Part shown: in pieces, positions 1-10,695 of the stretch
Numbering within the stretch: position 1 is the first letter of the stretch
Layout: each line of letters opens with the position of its first letter
Origin: Planctomycetota bacterium
Lineage (GTDB): Bacteria > Planctomycetota > Planctomycetia > Gemmatales > Gemmataceae
Assembly: GCA_016873095.1 (NCBI GenBank)
Contig: VGYC01000010.1
Span: 1-64,000, forward strand
Direction: 5' to 3'
Length of the DNA stretch: 64,000 nucleotides
The notes under the pieces: model-generated
Seen by the model: only the letters and a program-made list of their open reading frames with translations
Database searches by the model: none
Told to the model about the DNA's origin: nothing
Made by a program: the position numbers and the translations under genes

Positions 1-168
1 GGGGAACTCGACAATCCCTGGCATGACCGGACCCTCCGTGGTCGTCGTGCGCCATGTGAAATTACCAGGAATTTGAACGAAATTGCCCATTTTGACAAGG
101 CCAGCTGCAGCTTTGCAAAACCTTAGTGAGAACTTAGAAAACGCGAAACTTGCGAACTGGAAACGGCA
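1..168. other. Intergenic end of window, no gene seen
   Basis: This stretch lies downstream of the minus-strand ettA gene and runs to the window edge. It is less GC-rich than its surroundings. I see no reading frame with coding character, no tRNA-like fold, and no hairpin plus T-run that would serve as a terminator for ettA. Confidence 0.4.
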
Positions 169-1842
<1,674 letters not shown>

Positions 1843-1936
1843 GGATGATTGATTCCGGTGCGCTGAGGGGACGAAACTATTAAGTTAGCGGATTGTACGA
1901 TGGGACTCAAGCGTTGCCTTGGGTCCATTGCTTCCA

Positions 1937-2416
1937 TCACGCCCGATCGAGTGACTTGCGAAACACGATCATGTCGTCGCCAGGCGCGTAGTAGTCGCGC
2001 AGGACAGCCTCGATCTCGTAACCGTGCTTCTTGTAGAAGCCGCGCGTGAGGTCATAACTGGGCATGGAGCTGGTTTCGATGAGCAAGACGGCGGCGGGCT
2101 GATGGATGCGGATGTCGGCTTCGACGAAGCGCAACAGTTCGCTGCCGATGCCTTGCGCCTGGTGATCGCGCTGGATGGCAATCCAGTACAGGTACCAGGT
2201 GTGCACGGTCATGGCGGCCGGGGCGTAATAGGCGAAGCCAGCAATCCTGTCGCCGCTGGCGTGCGTGACACAGCGATGGCCGGCAGCGCGATTATGGTCG
2301 TGATAATCGTCGAGCACTTCGCGCAGCGCCTGAATCTCCATGGGCCGGAACACGCCCGTCTGCTCGGTCAGTGCCAGCAGAAAAGGCGTGTCGGCCGGGT
2401 CGGTGGGTCGGATCAT
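1937..2416 (-). CDS. GNAT family N-acetyltransferase
   Basis: A small soluble acyl-CoA-dependent N-acetyltransferase of about 159 residues; the substrate is not known. It begins MIRPTDPADTPFLLAL, the usual beta1-alpha1 start of the GNAT fold. It contains the acetyl-CoA pyrophosphate loop RDHQAQGIGSELL (Q/R-x-x-G-x-G/A type) and ends with the FYKKHGYE-type beta5 and alpha4 region. The frame stays open further upstream, but those codons lie inside the preceding membrane-protein gene. The chosen ATG at 2416 sits 20 bp after that gene's stop codon, which gives normal operon spacing. Family assignment is firm; a role linked to the PilM-type operon is unproven. Confidence 0.85.
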   Translation of the reverse strand: MIRPTDPADTPFLLALTEQTGVFRPMEIQALREVLDDYHDHNRAAGHRCVTHASGDRIAGFAYYAPAAMTVHTWYLYWIAIQRDHQAQGIGSELLRFVEADIRIHQPAAVLLIETSSMPSYDLTRGFYKKHGYEIEAVLRDYYAPGDDMIVFRKSLDRA

Positions 2417-2435
2417 TGCGCCACGTTCATCCCGC

Positions 2436-4583
2436 TCACTTGCCGGGGAAAGCGCTGCCGCCGCCACTCGTCTGGTCGCGGACAGCGCGGACGCGATTGC
2501 GCCAGCGCCAGTAGTGCATGGAACGAAAGCGGCCAATCTCGGTGGTTGGATCGCTATCGACGCGGGAATTGCGGACAATCAGGTTGCCTTCCGGTGTCAG
2601 CACGAGCATCTCGACGGCGGCGTCCTCCTTGATGTTCGACTTGCCGATCCGGTAATCATGCTTGCCTCCAGAGAAATCGACGAGGACAGGTGCCGGGTCT
2701 CCGAGAATGAAGTCCACCGGGATGCCGGGATGCTTGATCTTGCTCTTGCCCTCGCTGTAGAAGCCCAGCTCGAAGCGGCCCTTCTTGGCATCCCATTCGG
2801 GCACTTCGACGCGAATCTTTGTCCGGCCGATGAAATCGCCGCGGCGAATGGACAGCCGTTCGGCAACGGCCCAGTCGCCAACCGGCCGCTCGCCGGCCTT
2901 CTCGATCCAGCGATGCAGCTGCACAACGGTCTTGTCGGAGTCCACCTTGTCCTTGTCCACGCCGGTTCCGCCCTTGGCTGGCGTGGCATCCGTCTTTTCC
3001 GGCAGCGCCAGCTGATCGACGGCGAAGAAGTTTGTCTCGCCCGGGACAGTGACCCACGGAGTTGACACCCAGTCGGAGTACAGCTCGGCGGCCTTGCCGA
3101 CATCCAGGTAGGCGACGTCCTCGGTGCGGCCGAAGTTGGGGCTAGCGACGCGCACCTGCACCCAGTAGCGATAGGTCTTGCCCACCTTGGCATCGACGTC
3201 GATGAACCGGGCCAGCAACCGGGTGATTTCTTCTTCTCCCTTGGACTCGCCGTCCTTGCCTTTCTTTTTCTGCATCAGCATGTCGTTGAGGTAATTCGGG
3301 CCCTTCTTGTCTGTCACATCTTCCTTGGCAGTCTTGATCGGAGCGCCGTACGGGTCAAAGACGTTGTAGTTGCCGTTCAGGCGCGTCTGCAGGTCGGCGG
3401 GCAGTTCCTGGATCTTTCTGGGCAGGAATGTTCCGGTAATCTCCTTGCCCCCCTTCGGGCCGCCTTCTTTTGGGTTCAGCTTCTTGCCGAGGCCGAATCC
3501 GCCCTCCTTTTTTGGATCGGCCGGCTGAGCCTCCGGATCGTCGGCGGGAGGAACAGGCAGACCGGTCAAGCGCGGCGGCGGATAGCTGGCCTCGCCCTTT
3601 TGCACGGCCGCGAGCGCCGGCACCGGCGTCACCATGTTCGGGCCAAGGTAAGCGGACAGCTGCTTGGGGTTCTCATCGTCGATGCGCATGCGGCGGAACA
3701 GGCTGTCCAGCGCCTCGGAGCGCGCCATGATCTTCTCTTCTTTTTCGTCATACTGATACAGCGGCTCGGGCTTGGTTTCCTTGCCGTCCGAGAGAAGTTG
3801 CTGTTTCCAGATGTTCAGGCCGAGAAAACGGGGCGCCTCGCCCTTTTCCAGCATCTGCTTGACCGTCGGATAGCGCAATGCCTCGCGATAGAACTCGAGC
3901 TGTTCCTTGATCGGAAAGGTCATGCTGATCACCACCATGCGCTTGGGTTCCAGGAGCATGGACGGCGTGATCTTGTCGCCCGACTTGATCGCCATGAAGG
4001 TCATTCGTGACAGATCGGCGTCCAGAACGATGGCCGGAGCCGGGAAGTAATCGATCTGGACTTCGCGGATCGTGCCGTCGTCCTTGGTGCCCATCGTGAG
4101 GATGGCGGGATTGACGCGTTCGTTGGGGATGTCGGTTCTGGCGTTGAACAGTGGACCCCAGAGAGCGAACTGTGGATTCTTGACGATGACATAGTCAGAG
4201 TCGCGCGGCGCCGGGCGACTGGCCGCAATCCGGGCGCCGAAGGCGAGGAACTGCGCCCAGCCGGTGCGCGGACCGAGAAATGCGACAGCGCCGGCCACCA
4301 TGGCACGCGGATCCGGATGCTTCTTGGCCTTGGGAATGTCCTGGTCCCCGGGGCTGCTGCTATCGATGCGGCCGTTCATTTCCGCGACCTTGCTCTTGAT
4401 GGCGGCATCCCAGGTGACGCCGCCTGCGTTGGCGGGAGGCCTCGTCGATGGCGCCATGGGCCCGAAAATGCCCGCAAAGAGTATGAGCACTGTGATGACG
4501 GCCACGGCGATCAGCGCAAACCGCTCGCCCTTCTCGAACATCAACTCCTTGATCTTGCTGAAATCCAAGCTTTTCTTGGCCAT
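2436..4583 (-). CDS. Large membrane-anchored protein of the pilM-type operon, function unknown
   Basis: A protein of 715 residues that I cannot assign to a named family. It has a short charged cytoplasmic N-terminus (MAKKSLDFSKIKELMF), one hydrophobic segment at about residues 22-43 (ALIAVAVITVLILFAGIFG), and then a long hydrophilic part rich in Pro, Lys and Asp that would lie in the periplasm. Lysine- and glycine-rich linkers near residues 345-385 separate folded parts. The C-terminal half has FIDVDAKVGKTYRYWVQVRV, which resembles an Ig/FnIII-like beta strand region. An AGAGGATAA ribosome binding site precedes the ATG. It follows the 671-residue membrane protein by 55 bp. By position and topology it could be a PilO/PilP-like alignment-complex subunit, but no sequence motif proves this. 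Confidence 0.7.
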   Translation of the reverse strand: MAKKSLDFSKIKELMFEKGERFALIAVAVITVLILFAGIFGPMAPSTRPPANAGGVTWDAAIKSKVAEMNGRIDSSSPGDQDIPKAKKHPDPRAMVAGAVAFLGPRTGWAQFLAFGARIAASRPAPRDSDYVIVKNPQFALWGPLFNARTDIPNERVNPAILTMGTKDDGTIREVQIDYFPAPAIVLDADLSRMTFMAIKSGDKITPSMLLEPKRMVVISMTFPIKEQLEFYREALRYPTVKQMLEKGEAPRFLGLNIWKQQLLSDGKETKPEPLYQYDEKEEKIMARSEALDSLFRRMRIDDENPKQLSAYLGPNMVTPVPALAAVQKGEASYPPPRLTGLPVPPADDPEAQPADPKKEGGFGLGKKLNPKEGGPKGGKEITGTFLPRKIQELPADLQTRLNGNYNVFDPYGAPIKTAKEDVTDKKGPNYLNDMLMQKKKGKDGESKGEEEITRLLARFIDVDAKVGKTYRYWVQVRVASPNFGRTEDVAYLDVGKAAELYSDWVSTPWVTVPGETNFFAVDQLALPEKTDATPAKGGTGVDKDKVDSDKTVVQLHRWIEKAGERPVGDWAVAERLSIRRGDFIGRTKIRVEVPEWDAKKGRFELGFYSEGKSKIKHPGIPVDFILGDPAPVLVDFSGGKHDYRIGKSNIKEDAAVEMLVLTPEGNLIVRNSRVDSDPTTEIGRFRSMHYWRWRNRVRAVRDQTSGGGSAFPGK

Positions 4584-4638
4584 GATCGTTATCCTCTGGA
4601 GGTGAGGCTCTTGCGCCCTGCGCTATGTCCACCCTGCG

Positions 4639-6654
4639 CTATTTCCGCGGCGGGTATCGTTCGTAAAGGGTGACGATACCGTAGATGACCAGTTCCATGT
4701 CGGACTCGCTGCTGTCGCCACCGGAGGTCGTGCTCTGGGCGCGAACGCCGCCCGGCATGAAGAAGCCCTGGCCGAAGCCGCCCCGGCCACCGAAGCCGCC
4801 GAAACCGCCCTTCTTCATGCCGGATTTCTCTGCCGGATTGACCTCCTTGTTGTCGTCGCCGGCCCGGGCTGTGCCCAGATTCAGGGACGGCCGCAGGCTG
4901 CGCGGATAGCGATTCATGATGACCTGCGTCGTCAGGAAACGCAGCGGCGAATTGGTGAACGCCAGCAAGACCCGGTCGATATGGTCCTGATCGACAATCA
5001 GCGAGATGCCAACCGGCACCAGCCGGGACTGCCTGGTGACGTCGCTGTAGCGTGCGGCGTGCATGCCGTGCGGCAGGACTTCGCTTCCTTTCTGACCCTT
5101 CCCGTCACCGCCGGGCTGCCCACCAGGCATGCCGCCGGGCTGGCCCCCAGGCATCCCGCCAGGCTGGCCCCCAGGCATCCCGCCAGGCTGGCCACCGGGC
5201 ATACCGCCAGGCTGGCCTCCCGGCTGGCCGCCAGGCATGCCTCCCGGCTGACCTCCCTGGGCGCCGCGGGCCGCCGGGGCTTTCTTGAACGTCTTGACGC
5301 CGACCGGATAGGTACGATCCGAGTGGCTGCAATCGCCGCTGTCCATCGAGCCGATGCTGATGTGGTCGATGCGCTTGATCGCGGCCGTCTCCCAGTTGAT
5401 GACCTGTTCGACGCCGTAAAACCCCGTGGGCGGCCTGTCCAGCTTGTCGAGGTTAAAGCTGGCGTCGTGCGATTCGCCCGGATTCAGCGGATCGCGGCCG
5501 CCGATGATGATCTGCTCGGGTGGCTGCTTGGCTGAAGGCTCGTGCAGGTTGATCAAGAAGGGCAGGTCGAGTTTCTGTCGCTCGGGCAAGAGGTTGGTGA
5601 TCTTCACCGACAGCTTCGTCGGACCGGACAGCTTGAGATCGATCTGCCAGTAGGGGTTGGTGAAGGTCTGCCATTGCTTCGGATCCCCGCCCGTCTCGCC
5701 CTTGAACTTGCTCACATAGTCGTTGGCGAGCCGGACCAGGCGATAGAGTTCGCGCTGGATCCAGATATCCTCCTGGGCGATCCACGCCTCGTCGGAGAAG
5801 TTCTTGGCGATGTTCCATTCTTTGGAGACGAAGCGGAAGAATCGGGCGCCGGCAGGCGGCGGCTCGCCTGGCTTGAAGAACCAGCCCGGCAGTTGCACGA
5901 CGCCTTGACCATTGGCCGTCACCGGCTTGACCTGGGCGATGATCGGCTCGATCTGACTCAGGTACGTGACGGCAAATTCCTCTTGCTCCTTGTTGGTCAG
6001 CGGATCGCCGAAGTACTTGCCGATCTCGTAAACGACGTCCACCCAATCGCCGACCTGCAAGTCAACAAAATTGAGGGCCTTGCCGTCATCGCTGGTGATC
6101 TTCTTGGAGGAACTGTTGGTGATTTCCGGCGTGCGATAGAACGTGGCGGGCGGCATGGGCACGATCTTCTTGCCCGCCTTGATCGCATAGCCCACGACAA
6201 AGGTGTCCTCGTCCTTTTTCTCGATGATTTCACCGCGCAGGCGATGCTGCGGCGGCTTGGCGTCGTCGACGCTGGTCTTGTCGGCCGGGACTTTTCGAGA
6301 AACCTTGATGCTCAGTGGAAAGAAGCCATCCTGGAAGTGAAAGCGCTTCTCGAACTCCGTCGGCCAGGTGAAGAGTTTCGCCTGTGCATCGTAGGCTTTT
6401 CCCCAGACAAGTTCTTCTTCCTTCTTCATGGCGTCGGCGGCAGCGCGCATGTCGTCGACCCACTTCTGATTCTTGAAGCTGCCGCTGGCGGCATTCACGG
6501 ACTTGTGGGCGTTCTCCAGGTCGGCGCGGTTCTTGCGAATCTGCGCGCTGACGACGAACAGGAGCGCCACCAAGCATACGAGAGTCAAGGGCACGGCGAG
6601 CCCGAGCAGCAACCAGAAGTGATGCTTGATGGCTGTATCTTTATCGAACTTCAT
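4639..6654 (-). CDS. Membrane-anchored protein with GGMPGGQP repeats, PilM partner candidate
   Basis: A protein of 671 residues with a bitopic layout: a short N-terminus ([14 protein letters not shown]), one transmembrane helix at about residues 15-37 ([19 protein letters not shown]), a helical region (about 40-80) that could form a coiled coil, then a large extracytoplasmic part. Around residues 465-515 it carries a flexible linker of GGMPGGQP octapeptides, followed by a C-terminal globular part with [11 protein letters not shown] and a final [16 protein letters not shown] strong GAGGTGG ribosome binding site sits 4 bases before the ATG. It lies 37 bp downstream of pilM and just upstream of another large single-pass protein. 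Topology and position are PilO-like (short N-terminus, one helix, coiled coil), but it is three times the length of PilO, so the assignment is only inferred. Confidence 0.7.
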   Translation of the reverse strand: MKFDKDTAIKHHFWLLLGLAVPLTLVCLVALLFVVSAQIRKNRADLENAHKSVNAASGSFKNQKWVDDMRAAADAMKKEEELVWGKAYDAQAKLFTWPTEFEKRFHFQDGFFPLSIKVSRKVPADKTSVDDAKPPQHRLRGEIIEKKDEDTFVVGYAIKAGKKIVPMPPATFYRTPEITNSSSKKITSDDGKALNFVDLQVGDWVDVVYEIGKYFGDPLTNKEQEEFAVTYLSQIEPIIAQVKPVTANGQGVVQLPGWFFKPGEPPPAGARFFRFVSKEWNIAKNFSDEAWIAQEDIWIQRELYRLVRLANDYVSKFKGETGGDPKQWQTFTNPYWQIDLKLSGPTKLSVKITNLLPERQKLDLPFLINLHEPSAKQPPEQIIIGGRDPLNPGESHDASFNLDKLDRPPTGFYGVEQVINWETAAIKRIDHISIGSMDSGDCSHSDRTYPVGVKTFKKAPAARGAQGGQPGGMPGGQPGGQPGGMPGGQPGGMPGGQPGGMPGGQPGGMPGGQPGGDGKGQKGSEVLPHGMHAARYSDVTRQSRLVPVGISLIVDQDHIDRVLLAFTNSPLRFLTTQVIMNRYPRSLRPSLNLGTARAGDDNKEVNPAEKSGMKKGGFGGFGGRGGFGQGFFMPGGVRAQSTTSGGDSSESDMELVIYGIVTLYERYPPRK
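5108..5257 (-). repeat. Coding tandem repeat encoding GGMPGGQP octapeptides
   Basis: About six imperfect 24-bp units inside the 671-residue membrane protein gene encode alternating GGMP and GGQP. Single-base differences at third positions distinguish the units, so the array is old enough to have drifted while keeping the amino acids. The encoded segment should be unstructured and flexible. Confidence 0.85.
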
Positions 6655-6691
6655 GAAACCACCTCAACCATGAATATGCTCTGATATGCTC

Positions 6692-9055
6692 CTACGGACG
6701 CGACTGCGTCTTGGCGTCCTCCAGCGTCGGCTCTTGCCAGATGAACAGGATGGCAAACTCGGTTCGCGGCTGGCGGGCGCCGGCGGCGGCCGGCCGTGCC
6801 TTGCCGGAATTCGGGTTGTTGGCCATGAGGCTGCCATCCTTGGCGCCGCTCCCGCCGCCAATGACCGCGGACGCACGCTCGCCGATGGGCTTCCAGCTGG
6901 AGCGACTGGCGCCGGCCCCCTTGCCGCCGCCCTTGCCGCCGCCTCCGCCGCCTCCCCCACCTCCGCCTTTCATGTCAGGCATGCCCTGGCCGCCCGGTGG
7001 GCCCTTCGATTCCTTGCCGCCCCCGCCGGAGCTCAGCGCCGCCAGCGTGCTGGTATTGATCAGCTCAAACTGGCCCGGATCAGGATTCTTGACGATCTGC
7101 TCGCGTGCCCACAGGTAGCTCATGCGATCCTTGACCTTTTCCTTCATGTCCTTGGACAGCACGTTGCCCACGCCCTTGGGATTGAGCAGGTTCTCCAGGA
7201 ATGTGTTGATGACGAAGCGCTTGTTCTCCTTGTGATGCGTGTAGCCGCGAACCTCCACTACCCAGCCTTTCTTGGGCAGGTCCTTCTTGGCCTTGATGCG
7301 CTCGAAGTCGTTGGGATCCATACCGGTCAATCCTTCCAGGCCACCGGAAATAATCCTCTGGCGCACCGCGTCGAAATAAGGCGACAGATCATCGAAGAAG
7401 CGATGCGTGATGCCCTCGATATTGATCTGGATGAGGTAGGGCTTGATGAGCTTCTCATCGACGTCGGCGCCGGACTTCGGGTCGCCCGCCCTGGCATAGC
7501 GTTTTTTGAGGATTTCCCGGTGCGCCGCGCCAGCCTTGTCGGTCACGAACTCCTTGTAGGCAAGCACACCGAAGCTCGTGGGCGCCTTCCTGGCAACCTT
7601 ATCGCCGTTGGGCATGGGCAAGGCCATGTTGATGTAGCGGTAGAGCAGGTCCCAGTTGTAGCGTTCCTGCACGCCGGAGCCGATCTTGCGGATGGCCAGC
7701 ACGCTCTCGTCGTAGTCGCCCTTGGCGGCGTTGAAGCGGGCCTCGAAGTCCGCCTTGCGAGCCAGCACGTCCTTGGCAGCCTTGGTGGCTGCCTCATTTT
7801 CCGGCTTCTTGGGATCCACGGCGCGGAAGTCAATGTTGCGGGCGAATGCCAGGCCCGCGACGGCCAGCAACAGCGAGGCGGCCGCCGCCACCGCCCATGG
7901 CTTCTTGGCCCGCACCATGCGCTCCACGCGAATCTCGTACGGCAACAGGTTCGTCTGCAAGCGCGTCAGCTTCAATCCTTGCAGGGCCAGCCCATAGGCC
8001 ACGCCAAAGCTCAGGACGTTCTCGGTGAACTGCGGCGCCTGCGAAACCTCTTCCCCGGTCATCCGCTCGAACGACGTCAGCTTGCGAACCTCCAGTTGCA
8101 GCTTCTCTTGCAAGTACTTTTGCAAGCCCGGCAAGCGGAACGCGTTGCCCAGTCCCACCATGTACTGGATTTGCGCGTCGCGGTGCGTGTTGGTGAAATA
8201 GCCCAGCGAGCGCTGCACCTCTCCCATGAAGTCATTGAGCACCGTCTTCAAGGCAGCCAGGATCTTCTTGAGATCCGGCGACTTGACGGCATTGCGCTTG
8301 AGATGCTCGGCCTTGGCGAAGGTGAGCTTGAGATCCTTGGTCAGAGCACGGGTGAAGTGATTGCCGCCCAGCGGGATGGGCCGCTGCCAGATGATCTTCT
8401 CGCCGTCGCAGATGACCAGGTTCGAGTTGTCGGTGCCGATCTCCAGCGCGACCACGCAGGCCTTCTTGCCGCTGTCCCCTTCGCCCTCGGCGGGGGGCGC
8501 ATTGTCCTTCTTGAGCAGGTCGTAGGCGACGTAGTTACACAGGGCCAGAGGCGCCATCTGTACCAGATGGACCTCCACGTTCACGTCCTTGAAGTGCTGC
8601 AAATACCGGCTGACCATGTCGCGCTTGATGGCGAACAGACCGATTTCCGTTTCCAGCGCGAACCCGTCGGTCACCATGCCGGCGCCGATCTTCTGGAAGT
8701 CCCAGACGACCTCCTCCAGCGGGAAGGGAATCTGCTGCTTGGCCTCGAAGCGGACGATGTCGCCAATCTTCTTCTCCTCGACGGGAGGCAGCTTGACGAA
8801 ACGAGCCAGGCCGCTCTGCCCCGGCACGCTGATGGCAACCATGTCGCCGTGCAGCTTGTTTCGTGACAGGAATTGCTCCAGTGCCTCGCGCGTGAGCTGA
8901 TCCGGGTCGGCGTCCGGCTGACTGAGAATCTTGGGATGCTCGATGTAGTCGTAGGCGGTCGAGGCCACCTGGCCATCGACCACCTCCAGGCGAATGGCCT
9001 TCAAGGCACATTGCCCCAGGTCAATGCCCCAGACTCCCATGTTCTTCTGCGCCAT
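6692..9055 (-). CDS. pilM: Type IV pilus assembly protein PilM, with a PilN-like domain fused at the C-terminus
   Basis: PilM is an actin-like ATPase of the inner-membrane alignment complex of type IV pili or type II secretion; it binds the short cytoplasmic N-terminus of PilN. Residues 1-360 are PilM: GVWGIDLGQCALKAIRL (phosphate 1), the PILF-type FEAKQQIPFPLEEVVWDF, LEIGTDNSNLVI (phosphate 2) and VGLGNAFRLPG (adenosine). At residues 369-372 comes NLLP, the conserved start of PilN, then a basic stretch and a transmembrane helix at 386-406, then about 380 extracytoplasmic residues. Near the C-terminus a run of 11 glycines precedes a basic linker. The protein is 787 residues; ordinary PilM is about 350. 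I chose the ATG at 9055 because GAGGAG lies 12 bases upstream and GVWGIDLG follows. It heads the operon. Confidence 0.85.
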   Translation of the reverse strand: MAQKNMGVWGIDLGQCALKAIRLEVVDGQVASTAYDYIEHPKILSQPDADPDQLTREALEQFLSRNKLHGDMVAISVPGQSGLARFVKLPPVEEKKIGDIVRFEAKQQIPFPLEEVVWDFQKIGAGMVTDGFALETEIGLFAIKRDMVSRYLQHFKDVNVEVHLVQMAPLALCNYVAYDLLKKDNAPPAEGEGDSGKKACVVALEIGTDNSNLVICDGEKIIWQRPIPLGGNHFTRALTKDLKLTFAKAEHLKRNAVKSPDLKKILAALKTVLNDFMGEVQRSLGYFTNTHRDAQIQYMVGLGNAFRLPGLQKYLQEKLQLEVRKLTSFERMTGEEVSQAPQFTENVLSFGVAYGLALQGLKLTRLQTNLLPYEIRVERMVRAKKPWAVAAAASLLLAVAGLAFARNIDFRAVDPKKPENEAATKAAKDVLARKADFEARFNAAKGDYDESVLAIRKIGSGVQERYNWDLLYRYINMALPMPNGDKVARKAPTSFGVLAYKEFVTDKAGAAHREILKKRYARAGDPKSGADVDEKLIKPYLIQINIEGITHRFFDDLSPYFDAVRQRIISGGLEGLTGMDPNDFERIKAKKDLPKKGWVVEVRGYTHHKENKRFVINTFLENLLNPKGVGNVLSKDMKEKVKDRMSYLWAREQIVKNPDPGQFELINTSTLAALSSGGGGKESKGPPGGQGMPDMKGGGGGGGGGGGKGGGKGAGASRSSWKPIGERASAVIGGGSGAKDGSLMANNPNSGKARPAAAGARQPRTEFAILFIWQEPTLEDAKTQSRP

Positions 9056-9165
9056 GGTCTTGCTATCTCCTCGGAAATGACAATCGCGCAATCGTCCGGT
9101 CGATCTGCCCAAGACAGGTTCACGTGCTGGCGGCTGTGCCTGCCGCCGTGCCTTCCTATTTTATG

Positions 9166-9195
9166 AAACTATCACGGTCGCGACGAAGTTGTCAA
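9166..9195 (-). promoter_or_regulatory. Sigma70-like promoter candidate for the pilM operon
   Basis: Read on the minus strand, TTGACA (9195-9190) is followed after 18 bases by TAGTTT (9171-9166). It lies about 110 bases upstream of the pilM start, in the divergent gap with the plus-strand small membrane protein gene. The -35 match is perfect; the -10 match is moderate. Confidence 0.45.
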
Positions 9196-9334
9196 CGGTC
9201 CGGGCTGAAAATCTCCCGTGCACTCCAACTACGGCCCAATTATTCAACACGCGAAAAAAGAAGGCGTTTGTGCTTTACTTTCCCGGACGCGCGGGCTATG
9301 GTCCACCGCCTTCGCTCGGTTCAAGGAGGAACCC

Positions 9335-9649
9335 GTGATCCTGCTCGAAACACTTCTGGCCTTGCTCGCTCTGGCAGGGCTGATCTTCGGCGCCTGGAGC
9401 ATCGTGCTGGCGCGAACGCACCCCAATCCCACGCGTGCCTCTTGGGGACGACGCCTCTTCGTCGCCATCGTGATCGGGCTGGGCATCTGCGGTTCGGTGG
9501 CGGCCCTGCACCGTGCCGATGGACTCGTCTCCGTCAGCCTCCTGGCTGGCTTGCTTCTCGTCGGCATGCTCTGGGAGCACCCCGTCCACGACAAGCCGAG
9601 CTGGGAAAGCGTGCCGGCACAGGCGGTCCAGGACATCCTGGCAGGCTAG
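9335..9649 (+). CDS. Small membrane protein, function unknown
   Basis: A protein of 104 residues with three hydrophobic stretches: about residues 2-23 (LLETLLALLALAGLIFGAW), 41-60 (LFVAIVIGLGICGSVAAL) and 66-78 (LVSVSLLAGLLLVGM). It is therefore probably an inner-membrane protein with a short soluble tail. The GTG start at 9335 is chosen because AAGGAGG lies just upstream with good spacing. The frame is open further upstream, but that part lacks hydrophobic or coding character. I recognise no family. It is divergent from the pilM operon, and the next plus-strand gene is 206 bp away. Confidence 0.6.
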   Translation: MILLETLLALLALAGLIFGAWSIVLARTHPNPTRASWGRRLFVAIVIGLGICGSVAALHRADGLVSVSLLAGLLLVGMLWEHPVHDKPSWESVPAQAVQDILAG

Positions 9650-9855
9650 CGATTCTGCCAAGAGGCTGGAGTCAGCAAGTCTGTCAGCCGAATCCCGGCC
9701 CCACTGTCCGCCAATACCCGAATCCGGAAAAGGTTCGCGCGAGATTGCTCTTGCGGGAATGGAAAGGCAGATGATAGTCTTTTGCTCGGCAGCTGCATGC
9801 CAATGAGCACGACGCTTGTTGGTCGAAATATGCGAGAATGCAAGGAGGCAGCATC

Positions 9856-10611
9856 ATGAGCGCATCGCTCCCGTTCCACCATCGACTCATGGACCGTGGC
9901 CGGCATTTGCAAGCACTGGGCCTGCAGCGCGAGGCGGTGTGTTTCTGGGGCCGGCTTGCCGACATGAAATCGCTGCCTGCCGACATGGCGGAAGAAGCAC
10001 ATAGCCGGCTCGGCGAGATGCAACTGGAACGCGGACGGCACACGCGTGCACGCCGGCATCTCGCCGCGGCGCTGGCGCATCAACCGGACAACCCGCACTA
10101 TCATTTTCTCCTCGGCCAGGCGATCGAGGAGGATCCCAAGGGAAACCTTGACAAGGCGCTGGCGCACTATCGCCGGGCGTTGCAGCAAGAAGACAGCCAG
10201 GCCATCTACCTTGGCGCCTTCGGCCGGCTGGCCATCGACCTCGGCAAGGACGAGGAGGGCGTCCAGGCGCTGCGTCGCGCCGCCGAGATGGCCCCCGACG
10301 ATCCCGACGTCATCCTTCTGGTCCTTGACTGCCTGGGCGCATGTCGCCCGCACGAGGCGCTGGCGATCTTGCGCCTGTCACTCTTTCGCAATCCACGCGA
10401 CAGCCGCTTTCGCAAGCTCTGGAGTGATTTTCACTTTCAAAGGCTGCGCAGCGAGCAGGACGCCAAGCGGGCGCCGCACCGCCTCGACGAGGGGCCGGTC
10501 ATGTTGCCGTTCACTGCCGCCGCCGGCAAGTCAACGCGCTGGCGCCGCCACCCCGCCGGCACTTCCAAGCCGCATTTCCCCCTGCCCGTTTCCGACAAGA
10601 AGCACGCTTGA
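9856..10611 (+). CDS. Tetratricopeptide-repeat protein
   Basis: A soluble protein of 251 residues built of TPR-like helical pairs, a scaffold for protein-protein contacts. Repeats are seen at about residues 6-37 (LMDRGRHLQALGLQREAVCFWGRL), 48-80 (AHSRLGEMQLERGRHTRARRHLAAAL), 86-120 (YHFLLGQAIEEDPKGNLDKALAHYRRAL), 125-155 (AIYLGAFGRLAIDLGKDEEG) and 159-190. The C-terminal 60 residues are basic and look disordered. AAGGAGG sits upstream of the ATG at 9856, so this start is preferred to the one 18 bases earlier. No signal peptide is visible. The partner is unknown. UbiX follows after 84 bp in the same direction. Confidence 0.75.
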   Translation: MSASLPFHHRLMDRGRHLQALGLQREAVCFWGRLADMKSLPADMAEEAHSRLGEMQLERGRHTRARRHLAAALAHQPDNPHYHFLLGQAIEEDPKGNLDKALAHYRRALQQEDSQAIYLGAFGRLAIDLGKDEEGVQALRRAAEMAPDDPDVILLVLDCLGACRPHEALAILRLSLFRNPRDSRFRKLWSDFHFQRLRSEQDAKRAPHRLDEGPVMLPFTAAAGKSTRWRRHPAGTSKPHFPLPVSDKKHA

Positions 10612-10695
10612 GGCTTGACCTTTCAAGCCGGCTGCCGAAAATATGACATCGTCCATTCCTGATGTCTTTTTCGTCGCGCATCGCCTTGAACCCAG

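Noticed and set aside
6686-8866. A 726-codon open frame on the plus strand inside the pilM gene
   Set aside because: It lies antisense to a well-supported gene with clear PilM motifs. High GC at third positions suppresses stop codons on the other strand. The translation has no domain character.
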